This document shows positions 42,049 to 51,312 of a DNA stretch of 64,000 bases, piece by piece. Origin of the DNA: Ardenticatenales bacterium. Its GTDB lineage: Bacteria > Chloroflexota > Anaerolineae > Promineifilales > Promineifilaceae. The stretch's first letter is position 1, and each line of letters opens with the position of its first letter. The translations under genes were made by a program, and so were the position numbers. The notes beneath the pieces were generated by a model. It had not been told where the DNA came from and made no database searches. It saw nothing but the letters and a program-made list of their open reading frames with translations. The DNA lies in NCBI GenBank assembly GCA_020634515.1, contig JACKBL010000001.1, positions 496,001 to 560,000 of the forward strand, given 5' to 3'.

Positions 42049-43713
42049 ATGCCTGACACGGAAATGGTCTCCCCGTCGGCGCTGCAAGCGCTGCATGAAG
42101 CGGCGCTGGCGATTGCCGCCAATACGTTTTCTTTGCCTGATGTGTTGAACCAGATAGTGGCTTCGGCGCGCCAGCTTGGTGGGGCGCGTTACGCGGCGCT
42201 GGGCATTCCGGGGAAGAGCGGAGAGATGGCGACTTTTGTGTATGCGGGAATGCCGGCAGAAGACGCCGCCCACATCCCCCACTTCCCCCTCGGAGAAGGC
42301 CTGCTGGGCGCGCTGCTGCGAGAACCGACCGCCATTCGCACGTCGCGCATCAGCGACGACCCCCGTTCCGCCGGATTCCCCACCGGGCATCCGCGCATGG
42401 AAAACTTCTTGGGCGTGCCCGTGATGGCCCAGGGGGAGATATTGGGCAACCTCTATCTGGCGGAGAAGGAGGGAGCGGATGCGTTTACGGTAGCGGATCA
42501 GGCTGTCATTGAACTGCTGGCGGCACATGCGGCCATCGCCATCCAAATGGCGCGATTGTGGCAGAGTAGCCAGGAACATGAGCAACAACTAGAGCTGCGA
42601 GATCGCCAGATGGCCGCGCTGCGTCAGGCGACGCTGGCTATTGTGGGCGAGCTGTCGCTGGAGAAAGTGCTGCAATCGATTGTGGATTCGGCCCGCGAAC
42701 TGGTCGGCGCGGAGTATGCGGCCCTGGGCGTGCCCAATGCCGATGGGCATTTGGATGCGTTTGTTTTCAGCGGCATGTCCGCGCAGGATGCCGCCCATAT
42801 TCCCCATTTGCCCCACGGATTAGGGCTGCTGGGAGCCATTATCAGGGATCGCCGCCCAATTCGCATTCCCCGAATTGTCGATGATCCGCGTTCGGTAGGA
42901 TTTCCGCCCGGTCATCCGCCCATGGATAGCTTTTTGGGACTGCCCATCCTGGTCGGCAGCAAGATTCTGGGTAATTTGTATCTGGCGAATAAGCTGGAGA
43001 CGGATGCGTTTTCGGCGATGGATCAGGAGATGGTGACGCTGCTGGCGGCACATGCGGCGGTGGCGATCCAGAATGCGCGGTTATATGAGCAGGTGGGGCG
43101 GCTGGCGATTGTGGAGGAGCGGTCGCGCATTGGCATGGACCTGCACGACGGGGTGATTCAGTCGATTTATGCGGTGGGGCTGACGCTGGAATCGGCGCGG
43201 CTGTCGTTGATGGATGACCCGCAGGACGCGATGACGTTGATTGACGGGGCAATTGAGGGGTTGAATGACGCGATCCGGGATATTCGCAATTTTATTCTGG
43301 ATTTGCGACCGCGGCGGTTTGAGGGGGACCTGGGGCAAGGATTGGGGAGGTTATCGCGGGAGTTTCAGGCGAATACGATGGTGCCGGTGACTTTGAAAGT
43401 GCCGGCAAAAACCATAGCCAGTCTTCCCCCTTCTGTTGCCCGCGCTATGTTCCTCACCGCGCAAGAAGCCCTGGCAAATATCGCCCGTCATGCCCGCGCG
43501 CGCCACGTTGCCATCACCGTCACCTGGGAAGTGCGGAGAGTAACGCTGATGGTCACGGACGACGGGCGGGGATTCAACGTCAAGAGCCGCGTCCACGCCA
43601 CGGGGCACGGGCTTTCTAACATGCGTGCCCGTGCCGAAGAGCAAGGTGGTTCCTTCACCATTGATTCCGCGCCGGGGCAAGGGACTACGATCTGCCTGGA
43701 ACTCCCTCTCTAG
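42049..43713 (+). CDS. Soluble two-GAF histidine kinase (HisKA_3)
   Basis: 554 residues from ATG 42049; no SD sequence is visible. Two GAF domains (about 10-165 and 190-345) are clear duplicates: both carry LGIPG/LGVPN, AAHIPHFPLGEGLLGAL or AAHIPHLPHGLGLLGAI, DDPRS.GFP.GHP and ILGNLYLA. HisKA_3 follows with the His in RIGMDLHDGVIQSIYAVGL (about 365) and IRDIRNFILDLRPRRFEG; HATPase has EALANIARHA, DDGRGFN and GLSNMRARAEEQGG. No membrane segments, so it senses a cytoplasmic signal, such as redox, gas or small molecules as is common for GAF kinases. Confidence 0.92.
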   Translation: MPDTEMVSPSALQALHEAALAIAANTFSLPDVLNQIVASARQLGGARYAALGIPGKSGEMATFVYAGMPAEDAAHIPHFPLGEGLLGALLREPTAIRTSRISDDPRSAGFPTGHPRMENFLGVPVMAQGEILGNLYLAEKEGADAFTVADQAVIELLAAHAAIAIQMARLWQSSQEHEQQLELRDRQMAALRQATLAIVGELSLEKVLQSIVDSARELVGAEYAALGVPNADGHLDAFVFSGMSAQDAAHIPHLPHGLGLLGAIIRDRRPIRIPRIVDDPRSVGFPPGHPPMDSFLGLPILVGSKILGNLYLANKLETDAFSAMDQEMVTLLAAHAAVAIQNARLYEQVGRLAIVEERSRIGMDLHDGVIQSIYAVGLTLESARLSLMDDPQDAMTLIDGAIEGLNDAIRDIRNFILDLRPRRFEGDLGQGLGRLSREFQANTMVPVTLKVPAKTIASLPPSVARAMFLTAQEALANIARHARARHVAITVTWEVRRVTLMVTDDGRGFNVKSRVHATGHGLSNMRARAEEQGGSFTIDSAPGQGTTICLELPL

Positions 43714-43803
43714 TGGCGTACATCGCCTGGAAACGAACGCCTTCCCCTTTTAGACATTCTCCGTAAACCCAGCACCCGTTGGCCTGGATGCCGGGTGTTC
43801 CCC

Positions 43804-44367
43804 TTACTTCAGTAAATTGCGATTAAGTAGCCGCAGTGGTCTGCCGCGCCACGGTGTGCCTAACCACGGCAGCAGAATGAAATCGAAGCCGACGTAGCCG
43901 GACACCTTCCAGGCCATGATAAGACCAACGGCGATTAAGAACATGATGGGGTTGGCGCTGATGGAGCCGGACATGATGAAATTCCAGCTTATGAAGGCGC
44001 CAATGAAGGCGGCGACGCCCGTGAATAAACCCAGGATCAGGGCGATGCCCACAATGAGTTCCCCGTAAAGGACGAGCTTGCCAAACCAGCTCCATGCCTC
44101 TGCGTTAAGCAGGGCTTGCATGATGGCTCTGTACCAACCGGGCGTGTCGGGGACGGCCACCATTTGCTGCCAGAACTGCTTCATGGCTTCGCCGGTAGTA
44201 GTCCAGGCCGGGTCTTGTAATCTTTGCCAGGCGCCATATGCCCATTGCCAGCCGAGCCAGATGCGGAGGAAGAACCAGACCAAACCGGCGCGGGGGTCAT
44301 TGAGCAGGAACTGCACGAAGGGTGGGTCTTGCAGGATTTCGCCTTTGGTTGTTACGATATTGCTCAT
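43804..44367 (-). CDS. DoxX/DoxD-type membrane protein
   Basis: 187 residues with four hydrophobic segments. LRIWLGWQWAYGAWQRLQDP at the first helix and KLVLYGELIVGIALILGLFT in the middle match the DoxX family, related to the small DoxD subunit of thiosulfate:quinone oxidoreductase and to MPO1/YphA-like proteins. The final VGFDFILLPWLGTPW is also family-like. Role in thiosulfate oxidation cannot be claimed, since no DoxA partner is present. It is transcribed convergently with the GAF kinase gene. Confidence 0.8.
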   Translation of the reverse strand: MSNIVTTKGEILQDPPFVQFLLNDPRAGLVWFFLRIWLGWQWAYGAWQRLQDPAWTTTGEAMKQFWQQMVAVPDTPGWYRAIMQALLNAEAWSWFGKLVLYGELIVGIALILGLFTGVAAFIGAFISWNFIMSGSISANPIMFLIAVGLIMAWKVSGYVGFDFILLPWLGTPWRGRPLRLLNRNLLK

Positions 44368-44858
44368 GCTGATTTCCTTGTCAGTTACGAAGGACGAGGG
44401 ATGAAGAATTGGCGTATTTATGCCAAGTGTAGGGGATTGGGGAGAAGGGGGGCGGTGGGAAATGTCACTTTTTGCGGGTGACTTTTGTCGTTAGTGATTG
44501 TCTCCGGTGTGCCAGGGAGAGGGGGATTGTCTGTTTTGTCCGCATGACATGCGTCATGGGCATTGGGTGACATTTATTACTGGAGAGGTGGGAAGGGGTC
44601 TCGTAAAATGCCGGCATTCTCCTCTGCTGTCGCCAGGCCCAGAGGACCCATTGCGCGTGCAATTCGTGCCGATTACAGATATGCTGCCAGGCTTCCTATG
44701 TTTCCGCCTGCTCGCCTGGTTGCCTGTGGGTATCGTGGGCGAAAAGTGAGACAGTTATGGAACAGGTTAGCGTACTACGTTTTAATGACTTACAGTTTCG
44801 GATGGGTGCTCAGCAACTTGGTGTCCAGCCGCTTCACCGTGAGGCGCAACAAGCAAGT
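44368..44858. other. Intergenic region upstream of the receiver gene
   Basis: 491 bases with no well-supported gene. A frame from 44757 is in phase with the receiver gene and could extend it by 34 residues (MEQVSVLRFNDLQF), but it does not look like part of the fold. One TGCCGGCA lies near 44609, and a CATGACATGCGTCATG palindrome lies near 44543-44558. Confidence 0.45.
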
Positions 44859-45254
44859 ATGAATCCAATCAAGTTGCTCATCATTGACGAGCATCCCGCC
44901 GTACGTCAGGCATTGGTCGTTCGTTTACGTTCGGCGGGCCATCTTTCTATCGTAGCTGTAGATGACAACTTGCGCGAAGGCTTGCACCATGCACAGGAGC
45001 TTTTGCCCCATATCGTCTTGCTGGGTTTGAGTACGCGCAAGGAACCGCCCTATTCACTCATTGACGTCGTACGAAAGTTGGCGGCGGCAAACCAGGGTGT
45101 GATTGTTCTCACCTCTTTCGTTGATGTAGTGGAGCGGGAGGTGCTGCTCCAGGCCGGCGCGCGCCGCTATTTGCTGAAAAACATCAACTCCAACCGCCTG
45201 ATAGCGGAACTGGAGGCGGTGGCAAACGAGATCAAGCCGGAGGAATCGACGTAA
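44859..45254 (+). CDS. Stand-alone pseudo-receiver protein (phosphoacceptor Asp missing)
   Basis: 131 residues from ATG 44859 (a longer form from 44757 is possible). It aligns with NarL-type receivers: KLLIIDEHPAVRQALVVRL has the acidic site, VIVLTSFVDVVE the Thr/Ser position, and ARRYLLKNINSNRLIAELEA the conserved Lys. The phosphoacceptor segment reads HIVLLGLSTRK, with Gly where LLDL is expected, so phosphorylation on Asp is not possible. No output domain follows. It may act by binding a partner without phosphorylation. No kinase is adjacent. Confidence 0.75.
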   Translation: MNPIKLLIIDEHPAVRQALVVRLRSAGHLSIVAVDDNLREGLHHAQELLPHIVLLGLSTRKEPPYSLIDVVRKLAAANQGVIVLTSFVDVVEREVLLQAGARRYLLKNINSNRLIAELEAVANEIKPEEST

Positions 45255-45279
45255 TTTGCCGGCACGTGCGGCGGGGGCG

Positions 45280-46371
45280 CTAGGGCAGCTTATTGAGGGC
45301 GGCGCGGCAAGCGGGTTGGTAGGAGCGGTCTTTTCCGGCCAGCAGCAGCGCCTGGCGGGCGGCGGTGGCGTGGCCTCCTTCCAGGTAGAGCATACCTAAG
45401 GTGAAGTAGGCTGCCGGCAATTGCAACCCCCCATTTATCGCCTTCTCATAACAGCGAATGGCTTCTTCCTGAAAGCCGCGCATCTCAAAATCCATTCCCT
45501 GCCCGATCAAGGCGTCCCGCTCCAACTTGCTCAAATTCGCGGCCTCATCTTCCTCTTCATCGCGGAAAATCTCTTCCGCCAGTTCGTTTTGCGCCTGCCC
45601 CCGTGCGGCGACGATTGCGTCCGCCGCCGTGGTGGGGGCGGGTGGTTCTTCCCGACCCTGCCGTTCCGCCTCAAAAATAGACGCCAACTGCCGTACCGTT
45701 TCCGTCAACGACGTATTCGTCTCCGCTGCTTCCATGATCTCCGGCACCACTTCCGCCGGTTCTGGGTCAGGGAATCGTTGCGCGCCATATCTTACCAGGT
45801 CCATGGCCGTCAGCACGTCCCGATTTTGCGGGTCCAGCCGCAGCGCCGCCTGGCACATTCGCAGCGCCTTTTGCGGTTCCCCCTGGCCCTGCCAGATGCG
45901 GGCAATTGCCAGATATTCGCGCACCGCTCGTTTTATGTCCCCTTGCCGTTGAAACACCATTGCCAGGCGTTGATGCGCCCCCAACAAATCCGGTTCCAGG
46001 CGCACGGCCCGTTCCCAATTGTCGATAGCTTCGTCCAGGCGGCGCAGACGCAGGAAGATTTCGCCCGCCGCCAGGTAGGTGCGGCTGGCGTCGCGCAATT
46101 GGCCCATGCGTTCCTGCACGTCGGCAACCTGGTTCAGGTGGATGATGTTTCCCTGTGAATAGCGGGCGGCCAGCTTATAGCATTCCAGCGCCCGATCATA
46201 CATTCTTAGTCCCAGGCAGGCGGCTCCTAACCCGGCGTATACTTCCGCTTCGCGCGGGTTTTCGGCGAGGGCAACGCGAAATGCGGCGATGGCTTCTTTC
46301 CATTGCTGCTGGCTGTTGTATGCAAGCCCGACTTTTACTGCTTTTTGGTAGCGGGTGCGATCATGGGTCAC
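45280..46371 (-). CDS. Tetratricopeptide-repeat protein
   Basis: 363 residues, soluble. About six TPR units are visible: KEAIAAFRVALAENPREAEV, DRALECYKLAARYSQGNIIH, DEAIDNWERAVRLEPDLLGA, KRAVREYLAIARIWQGQGEP, KALRMCQAALRLDPQNRDV, and near the C-terminus EEAIRCYEKAINGGLQLPAA. An acidic linker (about 205-270) separates the N- and C-terminal TPR groups. Such proteins are scaffolds; partners are unknown. It converges on the pseudo-receiver gene with 25 nt between stops. Confidence 0.88.
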   Translation of the reverse strand: MTHDRTRYQKAVKVGLAYNSQQQWKEAIAAFRVALAENPREAEVYAGLGAACLGLRMYDRALECYKLAARYSQGNIIHLNQVADVQERMGQLRDASRTYLAAGEIFLRLRRLDEAIDNWERAVRLEPDLLGAHQRLAMVFQRQGDIKRAVREYLAIARIWQGQGEPQKALRMCQAALRLDPQNRDVLTAMDLVRYGAQRFPDPEPAEVVPEIMEAAETNTSLTETVRQLASIFEAERQGREEPPAPTTAADAIVAARGQAQNELAEEIFRDEEEDEAANLSKLERDALIGQGMDFEMRGFQEEAIRCYEKAINGGLQLPAAYFTLGMLYLEGGHATAARQALLLAGKDRSYQPACRAALNKLP

Positions 46372-46511
46372 AAGACAAAACTCCGTCAGGCGGATGTATC
46401 GTTCACGAGATAGACTATCATTGTATCACTATTTTGATGCGCGTGGATATGGGGGAAATGCCGGCACAAAACCAACCATCTGGTCCTTAAGTAACGGTTG
46501 CCCGGCGCGCC

Positions 46512-47507
46512 TCAGATTGATGCCGGCCATGCCGACCGGTATGCGGAGATAATCCGATCCTGCAATTGCTCGAACGAATCGTTGACGATTTGCCGGCGTG
46601 GGTCAGCATCGTACCAGGCCATAATCTCCCGCGCGCCTTGCCAGAAGGGAATCGTCGCGCGAAAGTCGGGAACCAGCCGCCTGATTTTGCTGTTGTCGAA
46701 AATCATGCTGTGGGATTTGTCGCCCAACAGGCTGGCGCCCCATTCTGGATCGAACGCGGCGATGAATTTTGCCGGCACATGCACCAACTGAGGCGTGACG
46801 CCCGCCGCTGCCGCCACAACCTGAAAAATCTGGTTCCAGGTGAGCAGTTCATCTGACGTGATATGGAACACATCGCCGATAGCCTGGGGATGGCCGAGAA
46901 GCCCCACAAAGCCGCGGGCAAAGTCGGCGTGGTGAGTGAGCGTCCACAGGGACGTGCCATCACCGTGGACGAGTACGGGCAGCCCGCGTCGCATTCTGTC
47001 TACCACGCTGTAGCCGCCGTGCATGGGCAGCAGGGTTTGGTCGTAGGTGTGCGAAGGGCGGACAATCGTCACCGGGAATCCCTCCTGGCGATACGCGGCC
47101 ATCAGGCGTTCTTCGCAGGCGATTTTGGCGCGCGAATAGCCCCAGAAGGGATTGTGCAGCGGCGTGGATTCGGTGATGGGCAGGTGCGGCGGTGGTTTGT
47201 GGTAGGCGGAGGCGGAGCTGATGAAGACGTACTGGCGGGTGCGCCCGCGGAACAAGGCCAGATCGGTTTCGATGTGTTCCGGGGTGTAGGCTACCCAGTC
47301 CACGACGACGTCGAATGTTCGCCCTTGCAGCGCGTTGGTGACGGATTGGGGATCGCGGATGTCTGCCGGCACAAGATGAGCGGATGGCGGCGTTTTCCTC
47401 GTCGTGTGCCCGCGATTCAGCAGATACAATTCCATCCCTCTCGCCGCCGCCAGCGCGCTGCATGCCGAGCTGATAATGCCGGTGCCGCCGATAAACAAAA
47501 CTTTCAT
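46512..47507 (-). CDS. NAD(P)-dependent epimerase/dehydratase-like protein (extended SDR)
   Basis: 331 residues from ATG 47507, with AGGAG 7 nt upstream. Nucleotide-binding start KVLFIGGTGIISSACSALA (GGTGxIS, slightly different from the usual GGTGFIG), then YLLNRGHT, DVVVDWVAY, VFISSASAYHKP and the catalytic YSRAK (in WGYSRAKIACEERL). The rest (VVRPSHTYDQ-like IVRPSHTYDQTLLPMHGGYS; DVFHITSDELLTWNQIF) matches extended SDRs that act on sugar nucleotides or serve as mRNA-binding/isoflavone-reductase-like proteins. Substrate unknown. Confidence 0.88.
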   Translation of the reverse strand: MKVLFIGGTGIISSACSALAAARGMELYLLNRGHTTRKTPPSAHLVPADIRDPQSVTNALQGRTFDVVVDWVAYTPEHIETDLALFRGRTRQYVFISSASAYHKPPPHLPITESTPLHNPFWGYSRAKIACEERLMAAYRQEGFPVTIVRPSHTYDQTLLPMHGGYSVVDRMRRGLPVLVHGDGTSLWTLTHHADFARGFVGLLGHPQAIGDVFHITSDELLTWNQIFQVVAAAAGVTPQLVHVPAKFIAAFDPEWGASLLGDKSHSMIFDNSKIRRLVPDFRATIPFWQGAREIMAWYDADPRRQIVNDSFEQLQDRIISAYRSAWPASI

Positions 47508-47510
47508 GGG

Positions 47511-47562
47511 GAACTCCTGCAAACTGGCGATGCAATGCACATCTTGTTTCGTCGCCAGTCCT
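47511..47562. repeat. Interspersed repeat family B, half copy
   Basis: AAACTGGCGATGCAATGCAC through CATCTTGTTTCGTCGCCAGTCC matches the second half of the family B copy at 49335. It sits immediately upstream of the SDR gene, so its leader carries the repeat. Confidence 0.65.
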
Positions 47563-47664
47563 TAAAGGTCTCTTTGGGCTTGAAGAAATAACTTCGGTAA
47601 TCGCGTCTGGAGGCATGTGATCATTTTGCAGGGTGATCGGGCGTTTTGAGGGGGGGATGTTCCC

Positions 47665-49194
47665 TCAAGGCTGGCGGGGGCGGTATTGCAGCGCTTCCGC
47701 CAGGTGGGCGGGTTGGATTTGCTCCTGCTGCGTCAGGTCGGCGATGGTGCGGGCGATTTTGAGGATGCGGTGGAAGGCACGGGCGCTGAGGCCCATCTGG
47801 CTCATGGCGCTTTTCATGAGGCGGCGACCGGTGTCGTCGAGAACGCAGAACTGGCGCACTTCGGTGGCGCCCATGTCGGCGTTGCTGTAGAGTTTTGTGC
47901 CGGCAAAACGCGCCTTCTGCCGCGCGCGTGCCTCTTCCACCCGCGCCCGCACCTGTGCGGACGGCTCCGCCCGCCGCTTCCCCGCCAGCTTCTCGAAATC
48001 CACGCGCGGCACATCCACATGCAAATCAATGCGGTCCAGCAGCGGTCCGGAGATGCGCTTCTGGTAGCGCGTGATCATGCTGTTGGAGCAGGAGCAGGCG
48101 TGCGTGGGGTCGCCGAAGTAACCGCAGGGGCACGGGTTTTGCGCCGCGACGAGCATGAAGTTGGCCGGATAGGTGACCGTGCCGGAGGCACGAGAGATGG
48201 AAACCTCGCGCGGCTGCCCTTCCAACGGCTGGCGCAGCACCTCAATGAGTCGGTCGCCAAACTCCGGCAACTCGTCCAGAAATAGGACGCCCCTGTGGGC
48301 GAGGGAGATTTCGCCGGGGCGGGGCCAGGCGCCGCCGCCGACCAGCCCGGCATAGCTGATGGTGTGGTGCGGGGAGCGGAAGGGGCGTTCGCGGATCAGG
48401 GGGGTGTCTGCCGGCAGCAGTCCGGCCACGCTGTAGATTTTGGTCACTTCCAGGGCCTCATCCACGGACATGCGCGGCATGATGCCCGGCAGCGATTTGG
48501 CGACCAGCGTCTTGCCCGTGCCCGGCGGCCCGGACATGAGGACGTTGTGCCCACCCGCCGCGGCCACTTCCATAGCCCGCTTGACGTGTTCCTGCCCCAT
48601 GATGTCCGCGAAGTCGGCGGCGTAGGTGGGTTCGGCATCGTAGAGGGCGCTCAGGTCGAGGGCCAGCGGCGCGATGGCGTTGAGGTGGGTGAGGTGGCCG
48701 ACGAGCTGCCTCAGGCTGGCGACGGGGATGATGTCAATATCAGGGATGAGGGCGGCTTCGGGGGCGTTTTCCGACGGGACAAACACCCGCCCATATCCCG
48801 CTTCCCGCGCCAGTGCCGCCAGGGAGAGAATACCTTTGGTGGGACGCACCGTGCCGTCCAGCGAGAGTTCGCCAATGAACATCGCCTGCTCCAACTCCTT
48901 GAACCAGATTTGTTGCGAAGCGGCCAGGATGCCCACGGCAATGGGCAGGTCGTAGGCGGGGCCTTCTTTGCGCAGGTCGGCGGGGGCCAGGTTGACGGTG
49001 ATGCGTTTGTTGGGGGGGAAGCGCAGGTCGCTGTTCCTGATGGCGGAGTGGACGCGGTCCCGGCTTTCGCGCACGGCTGCATCCGGGAGTCCCACGAGGG
49101 TGAATGCCGGCAATCCCCGCGTAATATCCACCTCCACCTCAACAATTTCTGCCTCCAACCCCACAATCGCGCAGCTAACCACCTTCGCTAACAT
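47665..49194 (-). CDS. comM: YifB/ComM-family Mg-chelatase-like AAA+ ATPase
   Basis: 509 residues, full length. N-terminal ChlI/Lon-like domain (about 1-170: VDITRGLPAFTLVGLPDAAV, NLAPADLRKEG), then AAA+ with Walker A SGPPGTGKTLVAKSLPGI (about 218-235), RPFRSPHHTISYAGLVGGG, HRGVLFLDELPEF, and the Mg-chelatase C-terminal part with CPCGYFGD...CSCSNSMITRYQKRI and the LDRIDLHVDVPRV arm. ComM is a helicase that promotes branch migration during natural transformation. It stands alone between repeats. Confidence 0.93.
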   Translation of the reverse strand: MLAKVVSCAIVGLEAEIVEVEVDITRGLPAFTLVGLPDAAVRESRDRVHSAIRNSDLRFPPNKRITVNLAPADLRKEGPAYDLPIAVGILAASQQIWFKELEQAMFIGELSLDGTVRPTKGILSLAALAREAGYGRVFVPSENAPEAALIPDIDIIPVASLRQLVGHLTHLNAIAPLALDLSALYDAEPTYAADFADIMGQEHVKRAMEVAAAGGHNVLMSGPPGTGKTLVAKSLPGIMPRMSVDEALEVTKIYSVAGLLPADTPLIRERPFRSPHHTISYAGLVGGGAWPRPGEISLAHRGVLFLDELPEFGDRLIEVLRQPLEGQPREVSISRASGTVTYPANFMLVAAQNPCPCGYFGDPTHACSCSNSMITRYQKRISGPLLDRIDLHVDVPRVDFEKLAGKRRAEPSAQVRARVEEARARQKARFAGTKLYSNADMGATEVRQFCVLDDTGRRLMKSAMSQMGLSARAFHRILKIARTIADLTQQEQIQPAHLAEALQYRPRQP

Positions 49195-49683
49195 AAGAGC
49201 CTCTTCCCCATTTTTGACTTATGGCGTGACTATTGACTCTACCGCAAAAAGCCATCTGGGCCAAAAACCCGGTTTCTTCTCCCCGGACGAAACCACGCGC
49301 AAAGCCCAGAAACCGGTTCTTATCGGTATTCATAGGAGCGGAAATTAAGCAAGATGATGAAGTCATTTCTTACCGCTCCTGCAAACTGGCGATGTCATGC
49401 GCATCTTATTTCATCGCCAATCCAAAACGGCTAACCCTCTTGTAAGCTGGGCTTGTCGCAGCCCAGGTTGCCTTCGACAGGCTCAGGCGGCGGGGTTCGT
49501 CGTTACTTGTGGCAAACCTGACGGGCGGCTACGCCACTCCCTGGCTTTCAAGCTGGCGATGCAGGGCCACGCTTCATTCAATTGGCGGCCTTAGTAGCCC
49601 TCCGAAAATAAGTTCGCGTTTTCATCGGACGGCTACTGACAAGCTGTCCGCACAATTCCGCTAACTTAATTGCGGACAACCAC
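49195..49683. other. Intergenic repeat-rich region
   Basis: 489 bases without a gene. It holds family B copy 2 (49335-49421), a TCGCAGCCCAGGTTGCCTTC...GACAGGCTCAGG intergenic tag (about 49455-49490) and family A copy 4 (49593-49685). Confidence 0.6.
49335..49421. repeat. Interspersed repeat family B, copy 2
   Basis: GAGCGGAAATTAAGCAAGAT, an inner GATGATGAAGTCATTTC hairpin, and CAAACTGGCGATGTCATGCG ending in TTTCATCGCC. Same layout as the copies at 35916 and 51174. Confidence 0.75.
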
Positions 49684-49685
49684 TT
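49593..49685. repeat. Interspersed repeat family A, copy 4
   Basis: AGTAGCCCTCCGAAAATAAG ... TCATCGGACGGCTACT (first hairpin), then ACTGACAAGC and CTGTCCGCACAATTCCGCTA ... TTGCGGACAACCACTT (second hairpin). Its end touches the stop codon of the DUF302 gene. Confidence 0.8.
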
Positions 49686-50094
49686 AATCCGCCAGCGCCA
49701 TCGCCACCCGTTGCAATCGCGCTTTGGCCTCCGCGGCCACATCGCTTAACGCCGCGCTGGCTCCGACGCCCAACATGGCCTCCGGGTCAACGATTGACAC
49801 AACCGATCCCGCGCCATCCTCTGTTTCGTAGACAATTACGTTGCAGGGCAGCATCAGGCCGATTTCCAGTTCCGTACTTAAGGCGCGAAACGCCAATGGG
49901 GGATTGCAGGCTCCCAGAATGACGTAGCGGCGAAAATCCGCGTTGATTTTCTTCTTCAGCGTGCTTTTTACATCAATTTCCGTGAGGATGCCAAATCCTT
50001 CCGTTTTCAAGGCCGCGGTCACGCGCGCAATGGCTTCATCGTAGGGAAGCGCCAGGTCTACGCGCATTTGATAGTCAACAACTGCTTCAGTCAT
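49684..50094 (-). CDS. DUF302-family protein
   Basis: 136 residues, soluble. DLALPYDEAIARVTAALKTE and EGFGILTEIDVKSTLKKKIN near the start, then YVILGACNPPLAFRALSTEL, ELEIGLMLPCNVIVYE and VSIVDPEAMLG, are the conserved blocks of DUF302. The family's role is unknown, with links to sulfur or redox chemistry in some genomes. The conserved Cys in LGACNPP and LPCN are both present. An AGGAG lies 8 nt before the start (50096-50110 area). Family A copy 4 begins at its stop codon. Confidence 0.92.
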   Translation of the reverse strand: MTEAVVDYQMRVDLALPYDEAIARVTAALKTEGFGILTEIDVKSTLKKKINADFRRYVILGACNPPLAFRALSTELEIGLMLPCNVIVYETEDGAGSVVSIVDPEAMLGVGASAALSDVAAEAKARLQRVAMALAD

Positions 50095-50242
50095 GGTAAA
50101 TACTCCTTGTTGGGTGAGTTTGTAACTCGCTTGAAATTTGGTTGGCGGTTGGTCGTATCACTTTTGGCGGGCTGTCGGCTGAAGTTGGCACAGCAAACCG
50201 CCGCGATACATATCCCGTTATCCGCTGATTGTGGAATGTCCA

Positions 50243-51145
50243 TCAGGTGTTGCGATGGGTGAGGACGTAGAAGGTGCGTAATGGCTGGTCCGGCTCTTGC
50301 TTGCGGGCGAAATCGGTGACGACATATCCCTGGGCAAAGAGCATTTCAAACAGGATGCGTGTGTGCTGCCGCCATTGCTGCGCCAGAGGGAAATCCGTTT
50401 TCTTGATGGCCTGGAAGTTGGAGGGGATTTCCACCAGCAGGATACGTGTTGTAGCCGGCAGGATTTCCGTCGGCGGCGTGGCAAATCCGGCGGCGTTGAA
50501 GATGGCTTCGTTGATGAGGAATGCCCCGCCGCCGAGGATGGCGTCCAGTTCCAATGGGTGTCGCCTGCGTTTTTCGCCGTATTTGTTGACGCGGTCACCG
50601 GTGCGGCTCTTGGCGCGATTGCCCGTCACCCACCAGGAGACTTCAAACCGGTCGGTGGGCAGGCCGGCGTTGATGCCGCTCATTTGCCCGTGGAAGTCGC
50701 GCAGGTAGCTGTCGCATACGCACCCTAGTTTGCCGATGTTCAGCCAGCCGTTGCGGCTCTCCAGCGGATCGTAGGTCCAGGTGATGAGGCGGATGCCGAT
50801 GCGGAGGGCGAATTCTCGTTGGGCCAGTTTGAGGTCGTAGCCGATGCCGGCATGTTGGTAATCAGGATGAATGCCCATAATAACAGAATACATCTTCAAG
50901 CGAGCCGCGGCAACCTGGTCTACACGATCCCGCAGCCCTTCCGCCGTGCCTAGCACCCCAAAATTGAACCCAACCAGCTTATCCCCATCATAAGCGCCCA
51001 GCAGCGAAGCCCCGTTATGCGCCAGAGCGTGCATGAAACGGGCGGGAATTGTCTCCAGGTCCGTCATGCCCCAGATGCGCCGCTGCAAATCTTCGATTTT
51101 GTGATAGTCATCGATGTTGGTGATCGACTTGATTATGATGTTCAC
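50243..51145 (-). CDS. GNAT-superfamily acetyltransferase-like protein (COG3375 type)
   Basis: 300 residues. SLLGAYDGDKLVGFNFGVLG and MYSVIMGIHPDYQHAGIGYD (motif A, acetyl-CoA loop region HAGIGYDLKL) identify a GNAT fold in the first 140 residues. The following ~160 residues (ITWTYDPLESRNGWLNIGKL, CVCDSYLRDFHGQMSGINAG, RFEVSWWVTGNR) match the uncharacterised COG3375 group, in which the second half is specific to the family. Substrate unknown. A family B repeat (51174-51262) lies directly upstream. Confidence 0.85.
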   Translation of the reverse strand: MNIIIKSITNIDDYHKIEDLQRRIWGMTDLETIPARFMHALAHNGASLLGAYDGDKLVGFNFGVLGTAEGLRDRVDQVAAARLKMYSVIMGIHPDYQHAGIGYDLKLAQREFALRIGIRLITWTYDPLESRNGWLNIGKLGCVCDSYLRDFHGQMSGINAGLPTDRFEVSWWVTGNRAKSRTGDRVNKYGEKRRRHPLELDAILGGGAFLINEAIFNAAGFATPPTEILPATTRILLVEIPSNFQAIKKTDFPLAQQWRQHTRILFEMLFAQGYVVTDFARKQEPDQPLRTFYVLTHRNT

Positions 51146-51173
51146 GGCTAATCCTCAAGAATCCCTATTAGGG

Positions 51174-51262
51174 CTGACGATGAAATAAGGTACGGAATTG
51201 CATCGTTAGTTTGAAGGAACGGTAAGGAAACAACGTCGTTGTCTTCTTTGATTCCGTTCATT
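51174..51262. repeat. Interspersed repeat family B, copy 3 (inverted)
   Basis: Read on the minus strand it begins GAACGGAATCAAAGAAGACA and ends in CTTATTTCATCGTCAGCC, including GACAACGACGTTGTTTCCTT. It is thus the same element as at 35916 in the opposite direction. Confidence 0.75.
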
Positions 51263-51312
51263 AGCAGCTACTGTTGGGTAACGAAATCTCTGGTTGTCAT
51301 CGTTACCGGCCG

